A stretch of 64,000 bases of DNA from Diploptera punctata (GCA_030220185.1 JASPKZ010005710.1:868001-932000); one strand, 5' to 3'; positions 39,318 through 51,091 are shown, counted from the stretch's first letter. Program-made: numbers and translations. Notes: generated from the letters alone by a model not told the origin.

Positions 39318-39500
39318 AGTCTCAATGGTCTAGTGGTTACAAATCTTGTCTCTAATTTCGAGATTCGATGGATGGTAAATTGATTTTTTTTTTCAGAGCG
39401 TAAAAATCGTGATTGTGCCTTCTTTCGGAATGGAAGTAAAGTTTTGAGTCCCGTTCTGCAGTTTTATGGAACGTAAAATCATCTCAAACCTGAAGAAAAA
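39318..39500 (+). mobile_element. Diverged SINE-A relative
   Basis: A-box-like TGGTCTAGTGG, a degraded B region and a body with 'gagtcccgttctg', vaguely paralleling SINE-A. Low similarity. Confidence 0.4.
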
Positions 39501-39804
39501 AATCTAAGAAAATGTTTCACCTTTTCACGCCTAGATTTGAATCGCGATGTTTGACGACTTGAGATATTAAAATGTGTTGTTGAATAAAACATTAATTTGT
39601 ATACCTCATTCACAGTTCTACACAGCATGCCTTACACAAAATATTTTTTTCTCGAAAGGCGATTTTTATTGCTGTGCATTCAAATTCTTGATCAAAAGTA
39701 TTAAAAGTTTTGGAAATTGATTTAATTTTTTTAAATAATTCATTTCCATAAGAGGATTGATATGATTTATACGATATTTTATTCATTACTCTTTCTGTCA
39801 TGGG

Positions 39805-40092
39805 GTACGCCATAGCTAAATTGGTTTAATCAACAAAGCTACAAACAGAAGGTCGAGAGTTCAAATCCCAGTGGGATCAGGAATTTTTTAACTGGCCCAA
39901 ACTCTCTGGAGGCATCTTGTCTTAAGTGTTGGCGTTGGTTCTGAGATAGCTCTGGCATTGAGTTGATTACTCATGTCCTTGTGTGATCAAAAAAAGCATG
40001 CTTGTTATCCAGGGTTAAAAATCCTTTCCCGATAGGCCATGTCCCTCTAGGACCTAGGTAGGGTGTTGCACGTTAAAACACATATAAAGGGA
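39805..40092 (+). mobile_element. SINE-E (tRNA head plus shared core)
   Basis: Head with 'catagctaaattggttt' and B-box-like GAGTTCAAATCCC, followed by 'ttttttaactggcccaaac' and 'ctctggaggca'. The latter aligns with the start of SINE-F, so F may be the headless core of a family like E. It ends near 'cacgttaaaacacatata'. Confidence 0.65.
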
Positions 40093-40344
40093 GATATTAA
40101 AATAAGGTAAAGAGAGAGAAGGAAAAAGTAATCAAATAATCCACCGTATAACGTACTATAGGTATAGTAGGATTTTAATATCATAATAAATATGAAAGTT
40201 AAAGTTAATAATCTTATACTTTAAAATTCTTTTAATATTTAAATATAACTTAAATAAAGAAAACATCTAAATAATTCATTGTTGAATAAAAATGTCTCAG
40301 TAACAATTAAAGAAATTGTATTACATAACAGTCTTTCTAAATAA

Positions 40345-41133
40345 TACTAAATAATAATAAATAAACTCCAGATCAATCCAAAGAAAACAGTTCAAATGAA
40401 CTTCAGGAAAGGTGGAAGAGAGAACCCACAAGACAGAATAATATATAAGAATGAATCCCTCCAAACAGTTAACTTCTTCAAATACCTGGGCGTGACCCTC
40501 CAAACGACAATGAAATCTTTCAGGATTCACATCAAAGCAAGAGCAACAGCAGCCACAAAGGCAATCCTTGACATAAGGTCAATATCCAAATTATCCCTAA
40601 AAACCGCAATGAATCTCTTCGACGCCAAGATCATACCCATTTTAACATACGGTATAGAACAAATCTGGGAAAAACTAGGAATAAAAGACCTATCAACAAT
40701 AGAGGCCGTTAAAGCCCGATTCCTGAAGTCAGCACTGGGATTGTCCAAACACACCCGATCACGACTCGTATACGAACTTGCCAGAGAGACTTTCCTAATA
40801 GAAGATCTGAGGACCAAATTTAACTTACCATTCACGGAGAACTGGAGAAAGCAAATGGATATAAGAAGACAGAAATCAGTAGAGATCTGGCCCGAATTTT
40901 ATTCCACAGAAGCAATGGTAAATAGAACATGGATGGAAACCAATCAAGACCTACGCCACTTTGTAAATTCCCTGGCAACGCATGGATACCACCATAAAGT
41001 ATGTAATCTGAAGACCTACCACGACCCTAACTCAACATGTGTATGTGAACTTTGTGAACTACAGTGTGACCGTTACCACATTACAGCATGTAAAAGACTA
41101 CCTAAATCAATAATTGCGACCTGCACAGACTAA
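40345..41133 (+). pseudogene. LINE-C reverse transcriptase C-terminal half with Cys/His knuckle
   Basis: The 245-residue frame 40396-41133 is the longest TE frame here. Upstream DNA encodes 'LQINPKKTVQ', and the frame begins 'MNFRKGGRENPQDRIIYKNE'. It contains 'VNFFKYLGVTLQ' (thumb), 'IIPILTYGIEQIW', and a C-terminal 'CVCELCELQCDRYHITACKR', a CX2C...H...C pattern like the zinc knuckles of some non-LTR elements. The palm and fingers are missing. A diverged copy on the minus strand at 19530-20750 hosts the hAT. Confidence 0.8.
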
Positions 41134-41139
41134 CGACAC

Positions 41140-42300
41140 TGTGAAAAGTAGTGTAGAAGGCATTAACATTAGTTAGATTCATGCACAACTTGTGCGCTTT
41201 TCGTTTATATAAATAATACTTTTAAAATTGTTTTAAGCCATTGTTGTCAGAAATATAAAGCTTTCTGTTATAACTGTAATAAGAACACCTGCTTAACTTA
41301 ATATTTTTAAATAAAAGTATACTAAATTCTGATTGGATGTTAAAACAATTAACTTTTTGATTTGACAAATCAAATTTAAACATCATATTAACCAATAGAA
41401 TTTAAACCTAACATCATGGTGATGTAATAATGTTCTTTAATTTTATAAAAGAATTACACTAGTCGTTCTTCATATAACTTTCCACAGACATAGAAGCAAT
41501 GAGAGTTCTCCTGATAAAATGTGATATTTAATACAAGAGGAATAATTGACTCAAGAAAAGAAAATAATTTAATTTTAATTGACGGTGAAGAATAACACCA
41601 CCTATATTTACTTAATCTGCTGGGAAATTAAATAGTAAATAAATTTACAATTATTTCTACAAGAAAGAGTTTTCAGTGATTGTGAAGTGTTCCCTATCCT
41701 GTGTACCAACTTCCGACCCTAAGAATAGAATCCAGCTCTACCGAAAATTAAACCCAACCTGAACCAGTAATTCTTTTTGGGACACCAATCCTTCAAAATG
41801 TTACTACAACATCGGGCATGAAGAGAGTTAGCTGCTTCAAAACGTCACCACAACGTGAGAAAAGAATTACTTCTTCATAGGCTATGTAACTTAATTATTA
41901 ACAATTTAAAAATCTGAAATATCTTAGTAATGTAAAACTTTTATAAAAGAATTGCTTGGATAGACATTAGAAACAGTAAACTGTGCTCTCAAGGTCAAAC
42001 CAAATATTAATGGGAGCAAGTGTAGAAAAATGACCCTAATCCGTGTCCTCGAGATTACAGAGAGGAGATTAAAGATTCAGCTACACAAATTATATCAACA
42101 AATATATTATTTACAGTTTACTTTATCGGAACTTATTTGGATCAGTTATTTTATATCACAGGAACTACAGTGGATGAACTGTGATAATAATAACATTAAG
42201 GAAATCAATGTAATATGTGGCATGTACGCGAAACTTGCTTACTTTAATTTTTTTTGCTGGTTTTCCTTCTTCTTTTACTTTTTTTTTGTTTTTTTTTTTT
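41140..42300. other. No recognised feature
   Basis: AT-rich region without a repeat match. The 178-codon frame at 42030-42566 runs through T-rich DNA and a SINE-G and is not a gene. Confidence 0.4.
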
Positions 42301-42329
42301 TTTGTTTTACCTGTTTGTTAACTTTCTTT

Positions 42330-42745
42330 AGTTCTCACATAGACACAAGGACAAGACACACACACCCAGACGCAAGGTGGAGATTTAAAATCCCCTACGT
42401 CGCCAGGAATCGAACCCGGGTCGCCGGAGTGGAAGGTAGGGACTCTACCGCCTACGCCACGGCGACGGACTTTTCTGTACTCAGTTCCAGTGTTTCCTTT
42501 ATGTTTTTTTTTTCCTTGTTTCCTTTTTACGCTGTTTTTCCTTTTTTGTTTTACCCTATTGTTTAACCTTACTGTTTTACCTTTTTTTAACTTTTTTTTT
42601 TCATTCTCACATGTAGACACAAGGACAGGACACACACCCAGACCCAAGGTGGAGATTTAAAATCCCCTACCCTGCCGGGAATCGAACCCGGGTCGCCAGA
42701 GTGGAAGGTAGGGACTCTACCGACTACGCCACGGCGACGGACATC
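42330..42745 (-). mobile_element. SINE-G tandem pair
   Basis: Two minus-strand copies (42330-42475 and 42603-42745) separated by a T-rich stretch like the one left of copy 1. Each has a tRNA-like head with A box (TGGCGTAGGCGG or close), B box (GGTTCGATTCC), and a shared 'gatttaaatctccacctt'-type body. The arrangement suggests a dimer. Confidence 0.75.
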
Positions 42746-43265
42746 TAAATCTTAATCTAAGATAGGGTTACCTAAAAGAGAAGGGTTAAACTAAGAATGA
42801 GAATGAAAGAGAGAAAGAATTTGTAAGTATAATTATCTGGAATTTCACTTAATTAACTTCTCTGGGTTTCAAGCTGCCTCTAATTGGCCATCACTGAACT
42901 AGAGAATTCTTTAGTGAAATTGAAAACGTTCGAATTCCATTTGCGTTGCGAGGGGAAGATGAAGAACGCGATGGACTGTTGAGTGGAGACAGATATTTGG
43001 TGTAATGATGGGTTACCTCGCATTATGTATGCATACACAATCCGTAAGACGATCACATATTGTATTCAAAATAAACGTGTTTGTAGAGGAAGTCATTATA
43101 TATTCCATATTATTACACTCGATGGGACCCTTACAGCAGTATTAACAACCCTTCACCCTCCATTTATAGTTCCAACTACTGATGGATAAATTCCAAGAAA
43201 AATTACTCTCCCAAGCTAAGTTTCAGTTGTAATGTAAACAAAACAGATGTATGACTGCATTTTAA
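42746..43265. other. No recognised feature
   Basis: No repeat or gene recognised. Confidence 0.4.
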
Positions 43266-43685
43266 TTGGTCTAATGTGGGAAGCTACAACACCTATAATT
43301 CCCTATATAGTAGTAAAGCTGCAAAGCAGAGCATGAGTATGCTATGATTGCAGTGAAATACCTGTTTTAGGGCACTTACTTACTTACTCACTCACTGGCA
43401 CTATCGATCTTTCACTGCAAACATAACATTTTCATGCTGTGCTTTGCAGCTATACTAGGGAATTATAGGTGTTGTAGCTTCCCGTTGCTTTCCACACCGG
43501 TGAAATGATGATAATGATAAGCATGATGACCAGATGATTTTCGGGACCGTTGGGCCCTAAGCTTCTGACATTTGTCTTACAGGTGAAGAAAAACCCCGAC
43601 AAAAACCTAATCCCGAGCCTGTCCCGACCGGGAATCGATCCCGGCCCTCAGCGCGACATGGCAGCACTCTACTTGGAAACTGATC
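43266..43685. mobile_element. SINE-B pieces flanking a LINE-A tail stub
   Basis: Plus SINE-B 3' fragment (43266-43374), about 32 bp of LINE-A 3' end on the minus strand (43375-43406), then a minus SINE-B (43407-43685) with B box GGGATCGATTCC on its strand. Confidence 0.8.
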
Positions 43686-43860
43686 ATATAGTTCATAGTA
43701 AATCTGGAGATGAATTAAGCTACCAGTTAAAATCCACATTTCATTGGGTGTGGGATACTCCGAAAATTTGTAGAGGGGTGTTTATATAGCAACATGTTCT
43801 GCTCTAAAGTTTTGACGCATGATCTTGTTTTCTGATTTCGATGGTTTACACTTTATGTCC

Positions 43861-44201
43861 GTCCCGCGCCGTAGCCGAGTGGTTAAGGTAGGAAGCCTTG
43901 GCGCAGAGCTACGGGACTTGCGCTGGTTCGAGTCTCCATGGGGGAAGAAATTTTCTCATGGTATTTCGGCCAGTATGGGACCGGTGCCTACCCAGCATCG
44001 TGATGCATTTGGGTAGCTACAATAAGTAGCGGCTCCAGGTTGAGGAAACCAGCTATAACGGCTGGGGACTCGACATGCTGACCACATGTCACCCCTACAC
44101 TGGCTGATTATCATCTACCTCTGCGATTGACACATGTGGATGTGAAGCCAGCAGCCGGCTGGTAGGCTAAGGGCCTTGTAGGCCTGTCTTGCCAGGAGTT
44201 A
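43861..44201 (+). mobile_element. SINE-D, full length, 341 bp
   Basis: Perfect 15-bp duplication TTACACTTTATGTCC (43846-43860 and 44202-44216) defines both ends. A box TAGCCGAGTGG intact, B-box-like GGTTCGAGTCT. This is the reference copy for the family in this window. Confidence 0.95.
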
Positions 44202-44275
44202 TTACACTTTATGTCCAAAATTATTTCTCATAAAACTAGATATATTTCTTACCGTCTAATATTTCGCCACTAATA

Positions 44276-44616
44276 ACTAACTAACTAACTCAATGGGACT
44301 ATTGAACCCATAGGTTCATGGCCGCGCGGACATACGCTCTCCATACATCCCTATCCTGAGCTAATGTTTTCCAATCATTCCCTGTATAATCTACTTCCGT
44401 CAAATCATAGCTAATGTTATTCTCTCATCTAATTCTTGGTCTACCAACTGGGCGTTTTCCCTCTGGTTTTCCTATAAGAAGCTTCCATGCAGAAGCTTCA
44501 TTCCCAATTCGTGCCACATGTCCTGCCAATCGCAGTCTACGAGACTTAACTCTTTTTATTATATCTGGCTTCCTATAAAGACCAAGTAATTCACTGCTAT
44601 GTAGCTCTTTCCATTC
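44276..44616 (-). mobile_element. LINE-A 3' part
   Basis: Flanked by ATTTCGCCACTAATA (44261-44275) and ATTTCGCCACCAATA (44617-44631), a 15-bp duplication with one mismatch. Frame 44425-44688 has 'VKSRRLRLAGHVARIGNE'. Confidence 0.88.
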
Positions 44617-44700
44617 ATTTCGCCACCAATATACTATCATTAATATTTTTAAAATAATAAATTTATTAAATTTATTTATTAGGCCCAAGAAATTCGAGAT

Positions 44701-45035
44701 TAACTAACTCACTGGCACTTTCGAACCAGTAGGTTCGTGGTCACGCGGACATAAGCTCTTCATACATCCCTATCCTGATCTAATGTTTTCCAATCATTCC
44801 CTGTATAATCTACTTCCCTCAAATCATAGTTAATGTTATTATCCCACCTCATTCTTGGTCTACCAATTGGGCGTTTTCCCTCTGGTTTTCCTACAAGAAG
44901 CTTCCTTGCATGTCTTTCATTTCCCATTCGTGCAATATGTCCTGCCTATCGTAGTCCACGAGACTAAACTGGTTTTATTATATCTCGCTTCCTATAAAGA
45001 CCACGTAGTTCACTGCTATGTAGTTTTCCCCATTC
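44701..45035 (-). mobile_element. LINE-A 3' part, second copy
   Basis: Same segment as 44276-44616, again followed by ATTTCGCCACCAATA (45036-45050, offset 419 bp). The 5' truncation is at the same position, which suggests segmental duplication rather than a second insertion. Confidence 0.82.
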
Positions 45036-45060
45036 ATTTCGCCACCAATAAACTATTATT

Positions 45061-45225
45061 CATTCATTCATAGTGTTCTGCTCAAGAGCAGGCCTTTCAC
45101 TGCAAACTCAGCATTCTCCACTCTTTCCTTAACTACCGTGGAAAGACTCATCATGCCATGTTTGCAGCTTTACTAGAGATATATAGGTGTGCTAGCTTCC
45201 CGTTTCTTTCCACACCCCACTCTCT
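45061..45225 (-). mobile_element. LINE-H/SINE-B-like 3' end
   Basis: Minus strand shares 'gttaaggaaagagtggaga' and 'agtgaaaggcctgctc' with the LINE-H 3' end at 38700-38760 and then SINE-B-like sequence. The rest of the block to 45405 is unrecognised. Confidence 0.5.
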
Positions 45226-45533
45226 CTTTTGCATCTTAAAATCTTAAAAGATCTTAAGAAGGTCCCGAGGGGCCCCAACTTGGAGGCGAGGACAGTGGAT
45301 TTGGCTAAGATAGACCCTCCGGACTTCACCAAAATTCACCCCAGAGGTTAAATATCAGTTCCATCAGGGTTTTTTTTACCAGATATCTGGAAATCCCAAT
45401 TAGCCTCTGATTAATATTTTTAAAACAATAAAAATATGTTGTTTATTTATTAGGCCAAAGAAATTCGAGATTACTCTTTTCAAAAAGTAAATATTAATTA
45501 ACCCTGACTTACAAGGTACAAAATTAAAATAAA

Positions 45534-46481
45534 CTTACTTACTTACTCTTACTTACTCACTGGCACTATCGAACCCGTAGGTTCATGGCCGCACGGACAT
45601 AAGCTCTCCATACATCCCTATCCTGGGCTAATGCTTTCCAATCATTCTCTGTATAATCTACTTCCCTCAAATCATAGTTAATGTTATTCTCCCACCTTAT
45701 TCTTGGTATACCAACTGGGCGTTTTCCCTCTGGCTTTCCTACAAGAAGCTTCCATGCAAGTCTTTCATTCCTCATACGTGCAACATGTCCTGCCCATCGC
45801 AGTCTACGAGACTTAACTGTTCTTATTATATCTGGCTTCCTATAAAGACCATGTAGTTCATTGTTTATGTAGTCTTCTCCATTCACCTGTCTGTTCATCT
45901 GTCTTTGGTCCAAAATTTTTCCTAAGTATTTTATTCTCAAATACTTGTAATCTCCTTTTCTCTCTTAAAGTAAGAGTCCATGTTTCGCTCCCATATAATA
46001 TAACTGGTAGAATAATAGTTTTATATATTTTCAGTTTAACGCATGCATAATAGCATGCATTTCCAGAATTGAGCCTATGTTTAATTTCTTTGTGCATCTC
46101 ATTCCTATTTGTAATTATTGTTCCTAGGTATTTGAATTCAGCCACTTCCTCAAAATTTCCCTCATTTGTCTTTAGCTGTCCATTTCCATCATTTAATGTA
46201 TTTCTACGTGTGACCATACATCTAGTTTTATTGATATTTACTTCCAGTCCTAATTTCTTAGTGTTACTCGATAGTGTGTGCGTGTTGTCCTTTAGCATCT
46301 CCTCGCTATCGGCCAACAATACTACATCATCAGCATAAACCAACAGCTTATTAATACCATTGAGTTGTAAGCCTTCCTCATTCTCTAAAGATTTAATGGC
46401 ATGCTCTAGTACAAAATTAAATAGTAGAGGAGATAGCGCATCTCCTTGCTTCAACCCATTCTGGATTTCAAAAGTGTCTTC
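45534..46481 (-). pseudogene. LINE-A reverse transcriptase, longest copy, one frameshift
   Basis: 948 bp bounded by a 9-bp duplication TAAAATAAA (45525-45533 and 46482-46490). Frame 45858-46454 begins in the RT domain at 'MKQGDALSPLLFNFVLEHAI' and has 'LLVYADDVVLLADS' (YADD catalytic site). It continues with 'NINKTRCMVTRR' and 'VAEFKYLGTII'. An extra T within 45861-45868 shifts the frame into 45566-45940, which finishes with the WAGHVARM to AMNLRVR blocks. Upstream RT and endonuclease are missing. Confidence 0.93.
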
Positions 46482-46599
46482 TAAAATAAATAATGATTAT
46501 CCTATACAAATATAATGAGTGCACCTGTTTTCTCATTCTCCAGTCTTATTGCTTTTTGCAGTTTTGTATTAGTGATTTATAAATTGTTTCAATTCTAAG

Positions 46600-46860
46600 G
46601 GGCTGTCATTCTTTTTATGGGGGAGCCTGTAACTCCTAGAGGGCGCGTCCCCAGGTGGCGGATCGGTAATGTCCTGTAAGTATGCGAGGTAGGTGGTAAA
46701 TAAAATACCTCCCGCAGTCTAACAGACAGATAGTGTCTGATCCCAGGTTAGGGGCTACTACATGTACTACAGAAGAGGCGACCACATTAGCTACAAAATC
46801 ACGCTATCACAGAGAGTGTCTAGTGGATTACATCCATGACAAGGGCATATTCACCAAACC
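46600..46860 (+). mobile_element. Possible LINE 5' region
   Basis: GC-richer block ('gggcgcgtccccaggtgg', 'cctcccgcagtctaacag') in an AT-rich setting. I associate such sequence with the 5' ends of insect non-LTR elements, but no domain is present. Confidence 0.35.
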
Positions 46861-46959
46861 ATAATTTAAATATAAATTTGTAGAATATTTAAAAATCAAT
46901 GGAAAACAGGCACTTATGAAAATGGCGATGATTACACCGAAAATCTATAATAACACTGG

Positions 46960-47300
46960 TCAAAATGATTTTTGTCTCATGAGTACCAATAGTTGTACTT
47001 AATGCAGTTTTTTTATCGTGTTTTCAAATATGTAATCGGAATTTCTCCATCACTCACAGTTTTTTTTATTTCAATTTCAATTAATGAATTTAAATAATTA
47101 TTTTTTAATAAACGTTTTTTCGTCCATTTGTCCATTGAGCGATGAGCACGGGGAACACTTTCATCAGGAGATTTCCGCTATGGAAAAGAGATATCAAGGC
47201 AAATGGAATCCTAATATGCTGGCAGATTATTATTGGACCATCAAGAGGGATGCTCCACAGGCGAAATATTGCAGAAAATCGTCATTTTTTACTTTCTAGG
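46960..47300 (+). pseudogene. Uncharacterised transposon-derived protein fragment
   Basis: Frame 47084-47299 contains 'PLSDEHGEHFHQEISAMEKR' and 'YQGKWNPNMLADYYWTIKRD', a block I recognise as a repeated, uncharacterised sequence in arthropod genomes. Function unknown. Its 5' flank (46965-47032) recurs at 28979-29051. Confidence 0.55.
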
Positions 47301-47734
47301 TGAGTCCAAATGTTCGAATATTGTGTAGTTACGAATGTAGAAAATACTAAACTGTTTTAAATTATAAATTCCTGTCTCTCGGAAACCTTGCGTGATGGAG
47401 AAAATCCGATATCATATTTGAAATCAGGAGAAAAATACTATCAGAATCACATATTTTTCTTTCTGAGACAAAAAAAAAAAATATTTTTTGTTGCTCAGTG
47501 TAATTTTAAAAGTTCCTGCAATATACAGAGTAGAACATAAGACTATTTCACAAGTTGTTCAGGGATGTTGTATGAGTGTTTAGATATAACTCCATGGCTC
47601 TTACAAACCTTAAAAACCTTGGCTTCTGGCATCACATCCACACGCGTTAATAATTTAACTGAATTAATAAACAGTATCTTCTTGGTGACTATGTAACTCA
47701 TGCCCCAAATGGGAGTCAATGACCAGTCACGTTT

Positions 47735-48545
47735 CAATGATGTTTTATTTACAACCAATGACAATCATGTTGCATCTCGCTATTTTTCAAATTATGTTTA
47801 CCAAAATAAAGAAAGCTCCTCCTTTTTAATATTCTGAACAGGTCAGAGCATTATTTTGCAGTGACTGACTCTCCAACAAATAGAGAACATATTCCTTCGA
47901 ACTACACATCTGATAATTGTGTGTTCAATAATAGTGTTTCTAATAATGATATTAGTGAATTGTTTCCTAAAAAAAATAAATTAATAACCTGTAATGTTGG
48001 TTACAATATACAGTTTGATGTGTTTCATTTTTTCTCCCCCTAGGATGCATTCTTACAATATTGCGATCCTATTTGGCAGTAAATAATATGATCAAGTTGC
48101 AGTGGATGAACAAATGAAACATAACCAAACATTTCTCATTTGTTTTTAAACATCGCCGTTTGCATTAAATATATAAATATTATAAAATTACTATATTTAA
48201 ATAATTGTTTGTGAGTAAACAGCTTAATTTTAGAATATACAGTTTGATGTGTTTCATTTTTTCTCCACTAGGATGCATTCTTACAATATTGCGATCCCAT
48301 ATGGCAATAAGTAATATGATCAAGTTGTAGTGAATGAACAATGAAACGTAATATATTTCTGATTTGTTTTCAAACATCGCCGTTTACATCAAATATATAC
48401 ACATTTAAAAATACCGGTAACTATTTAAATAATGATTTGTGAGTAAACATCTTAATTTTTTTCGTTAAATAGTCCTAACAAATGCAACTCTTAATTTCCA
48501 AATCCTCTACATACATTTCAAAATCATTTGCGGCATTACTTATGG
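47735..48545 (+). repeat. Left arm of a large inverted repeat, with internal 229-bp tandem
   Basis: Matches 49505-50095 in reverse orientation over most of its length. The segment from 48006 ('atatacagtttgatgtg') is repeated from 48235 (period 229 bp); the right arm has one copy. Class unknown. Confidence 0.8.
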
Positions 48546-48556
48546 TAATATACATG

Positions 48557-48700
48557 TATTATGCTTTATCAATAAAACCAAATCACCAAATTGGAGTATT
48601 AAAATAGTCAATGCGTTTCGATAATGAGAGCCTCGCTATCGAAACACGTACACTATTTTAATATTTTAGTTTGGAGTTTTGGGTTTTATTGATAATGTGT
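48557..48700. repeat. Foldback palindrome, about 144 bp
   Basis: Outer stem TTATCAATAAAACC/GGTTTTATTGATAA, middle stem TATTAAAATAGT/ACTATTTTAATA, inner stem GTTTCGATA/TATCGAAAC, loop ATGAGAGCCTCGC. No CTGANGA core is present, so it is not called a hammerhead. Confidence 0.75.
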
Positions 48701-48732
48701 AATGCATTAAGACGAACGATTATCCATCCACT

Positions 48733-48932
48733 ATGGGTGATATTTGGTCAGCATTAAGGGACCTTAGCCGTTATAGTTGGTTTTCTCAACCAGGAACCGC
48801 TACTTATTGTAGCTGCCCAAATTCCTCACGATGTTGGGTAGGCATCAATCTCTTATTAATCGAAATTTCATTAGGAAATAGCCTTCTCCATGGGGACTTG
48901 AATCAGCTAAAGATACATAGATCAGCACCAAG
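48733..48932 (-). mobile_element. SINE-D fragment, diverged
   Basis: Minus-strand SINE-D from the 'cagctataacggct' region back into the head region; ends degraded. Confidence 0.7.
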
Positions 48933-49020
48933 CCCCCCTCATTCTCCTTAGGGGTGCTAAGTATTATAGGCCTACATATATGTTTTTATTTTTGTGGATT
49001 TTTGTAGTAATTTAGCCATT

Positions 49021-49441
49021 AATGCCGCGGTGGACTAGTGGTTGTGCTCCTTGCCTCTGGTCCCGAGGGTCGCGGGTTCAAACCCGGCCGGAGTCGATGG
49101 ATTTTTTTTTAGGATGGAAAAATCTAAGGAGCAAGTCCTCCGGAAGGGACTTTAAGCCGTGGGTCCCGAGTCTGAAGATTTTCAGGCTCGTAAAAGATCC
49201 TTAAGCCTGAATGAAAAGGCCTCTAAGCAAAATTTACCGAATTTTCCCGTCCTAGTACTACCTTGGTTTCCTAGAGGTCAGTATGAGGCGGAACGCTGAC
49301 CACGGACTACTCAAATGACATCTATATGAAAACAAGTGTAACTAAATTAGTATGGTTCAAATTCTTCCCTGTAGGGGGAGAGCGCCTAAATCTCGGTTAA
49401 GGGAAACATGGGCTTACAAGAAGAAGAAGAAGAAGAAGAAG
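49021..49441 (+). mobile_element. SINE-A, full length
   Basis: tRNA-like head with 'cggtggactagtggttg' and B box GGTTCAAACCC, long body, then 'gtagggggagagcgcctaa' and a GAA tail (49421-49441). The copy at 55530-55910 has the same ends. Confidence 0.9.
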
Positions 49442-49504
49442 GAAGAATGTGTTATTTATTATTCCTAAGATTTGTGAAATTTGGTGATTTTCTTCTTCAC
49501 ATCT

Positions 49505-50095
49505 TTTTCATAAGTAATGCCACGAGTGATTTCCAAATTATCGATAAATTCACGACTCACGAAGTGAGGAGTGAATTTATCTAGAGAATTTAGAAATCAA
49601 GAGTGGCATTTGTTAGAACTATTTAACGAATAAAATTAAGCTGTTTACTCACAAATCATTGTTTAACTATAGGTATTTTAAAATATTTATATATTTAATG
49701 TTAAAGGGCGATGTTTGAAAACAAATCAGAAATGTGAGGTTATGTTCATACACTACTACTTGATCATATTATTTATTGCCAAATAAGATCCCAATATTGT
49801 AAGAGTGCACCCAAGTTGAGAAATAATGAAACACATCAGACTATATATCATAATCAACATTACGGGTTATTCATTAATTTTTTTAGTAAACAACTCAGTA
49901 AAATCAAGGAATCTTTTCATGTTTTGCTATATTCAATGTATTTGTTGGAGAAAAATAATGCTTTGGCCTGTTCAGAACATTAAAAAGGAGGAGCTTTCTT
50001 TATCACAAAAGCAGGAGCTGATAAAGAGAAACCGATAAAGAGCGAGGTGAAACACGACTGTCATTGGTTGTAAAACAACATTAAATAGTAATTTT
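49505..50095 (-). repeat. Right arm of the large inverted repeat
   Basis: Reverse complement of the left arm at 47735-48545, without the 229-bp duplication. It contains at 49516-49610 a 95-bp hairpin (AATGCCAC...GTGGCATT with inner GATAAATTCAC/GTGAATTTATC) that is mostly deleted in the left arm. Confidence 0.8.
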
Positions 50096-50099
50096 GATA

Positions 50100-50536
50100 A
50101 GATATTTATTCCTCAACCTAAATAATTGAAATTTTGTACTTGTTCTAGGCATTGGTTGTGTGAAATAATAGCACGTAAAATTAAATGATGTAGCTGATAG
50201 TTAAAACGCTGCTAGCATAATAAAGTTAAATCTATAGCTTTGCTGAAGTCACTATAATAGCGGCACAAGTAGAGATGTAAGACACAGTCTGCCACTACTG
50301 TACAATCTCTGTATCCATGTCAGGTTACAACTGCGCTTTTGTTATATTGTGTTGATGCGTGACTCTGCATTCAATTATTTGTATTGCATTCAGAGATGAG
50401 CTCTCATCCCAAATCTTTCCCGTGTGATTATCACGTATTATTGCGTGACCAAAATAACATGCAATTTTCGTTTTAGGGTAGAAGCTAAATTCCTATTTTA
50501 ATGATCAGACCAACTCTGTCGTGCCATTTTATTGTC

Positions 50537-50596
<60 letters not shown>

Positions 50597-50668
50597 TGGT
50601 GATAATGATAATAATAATAATAATAATATTGCTTTGGCCATCTTCCATCTTCCATCATAAGTCAATAA
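50100..50668. other. Unrecognised DNA ending in (ATA)n
   Basis: Nothing assigned before a long ATA microsatellite (50538-50625). Confidence 0.5.
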
Positions 50669-51006
50669 TCCATTCATAGTAATTCTGCCCGAAGGCAGGT
50701 CCTTCACTGCAATCATAGCATTTTCATGCTATGTTTGCAGCTTTACTAGGGAATTGTGTAGGTGTGGTAGCTTCCCGTTGCTTTCCACACCGGTGAAGGA
50801 TGATGATAATGGCAAGGATGATAATGATAAGGATGATGGCCATATGATTTCGGGGACCGTTTGGGCCTTAAAGTTTTCCTGACATTTGTCTTACAGGTGA
50901 GGAAAAACCCCGATAAAAACCTCACCCAGAAAAACTGCCCCGACCGGGGATCGAACCCGGGCCCGCTGCGTGACAAGGCAGCACGCTACCTCGAGACCAC
51001 AGCGGT
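50669..51006 (-). mobile_element. SINE-B, full length
   Basis: Complete minus-strand copy with B box GGTTCGATCCC. Its head abuts the next ATA microsatellite. Confidence 0.93.
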
Positions 51007-51015
51007 GGACAAGTC

Positions 51016-51090
<75 letters not shown>
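51007..51090. repeat. (ATA)n microsatellite between inverted SINE-B copies
   Basis: About 25 ATA units separating the heads of two SINE-B copies in opposite orientation. Confidence 0.95.

Positions 51091-51091
<1 letters not shown>

Noticed and set aside
42030..42566. 178-codon plus-strand open frame
   Set aside because: Runs through T-rich DNA and the antisense of a SINE-G head; no domain and no splice context.
49160..49185. CTGAAGA in SINE-A as a hammerhead core
   Set aside because: No GAAA and no helix II partner follow; the same string recurs only because SINE-A is repeated (also about 55660).
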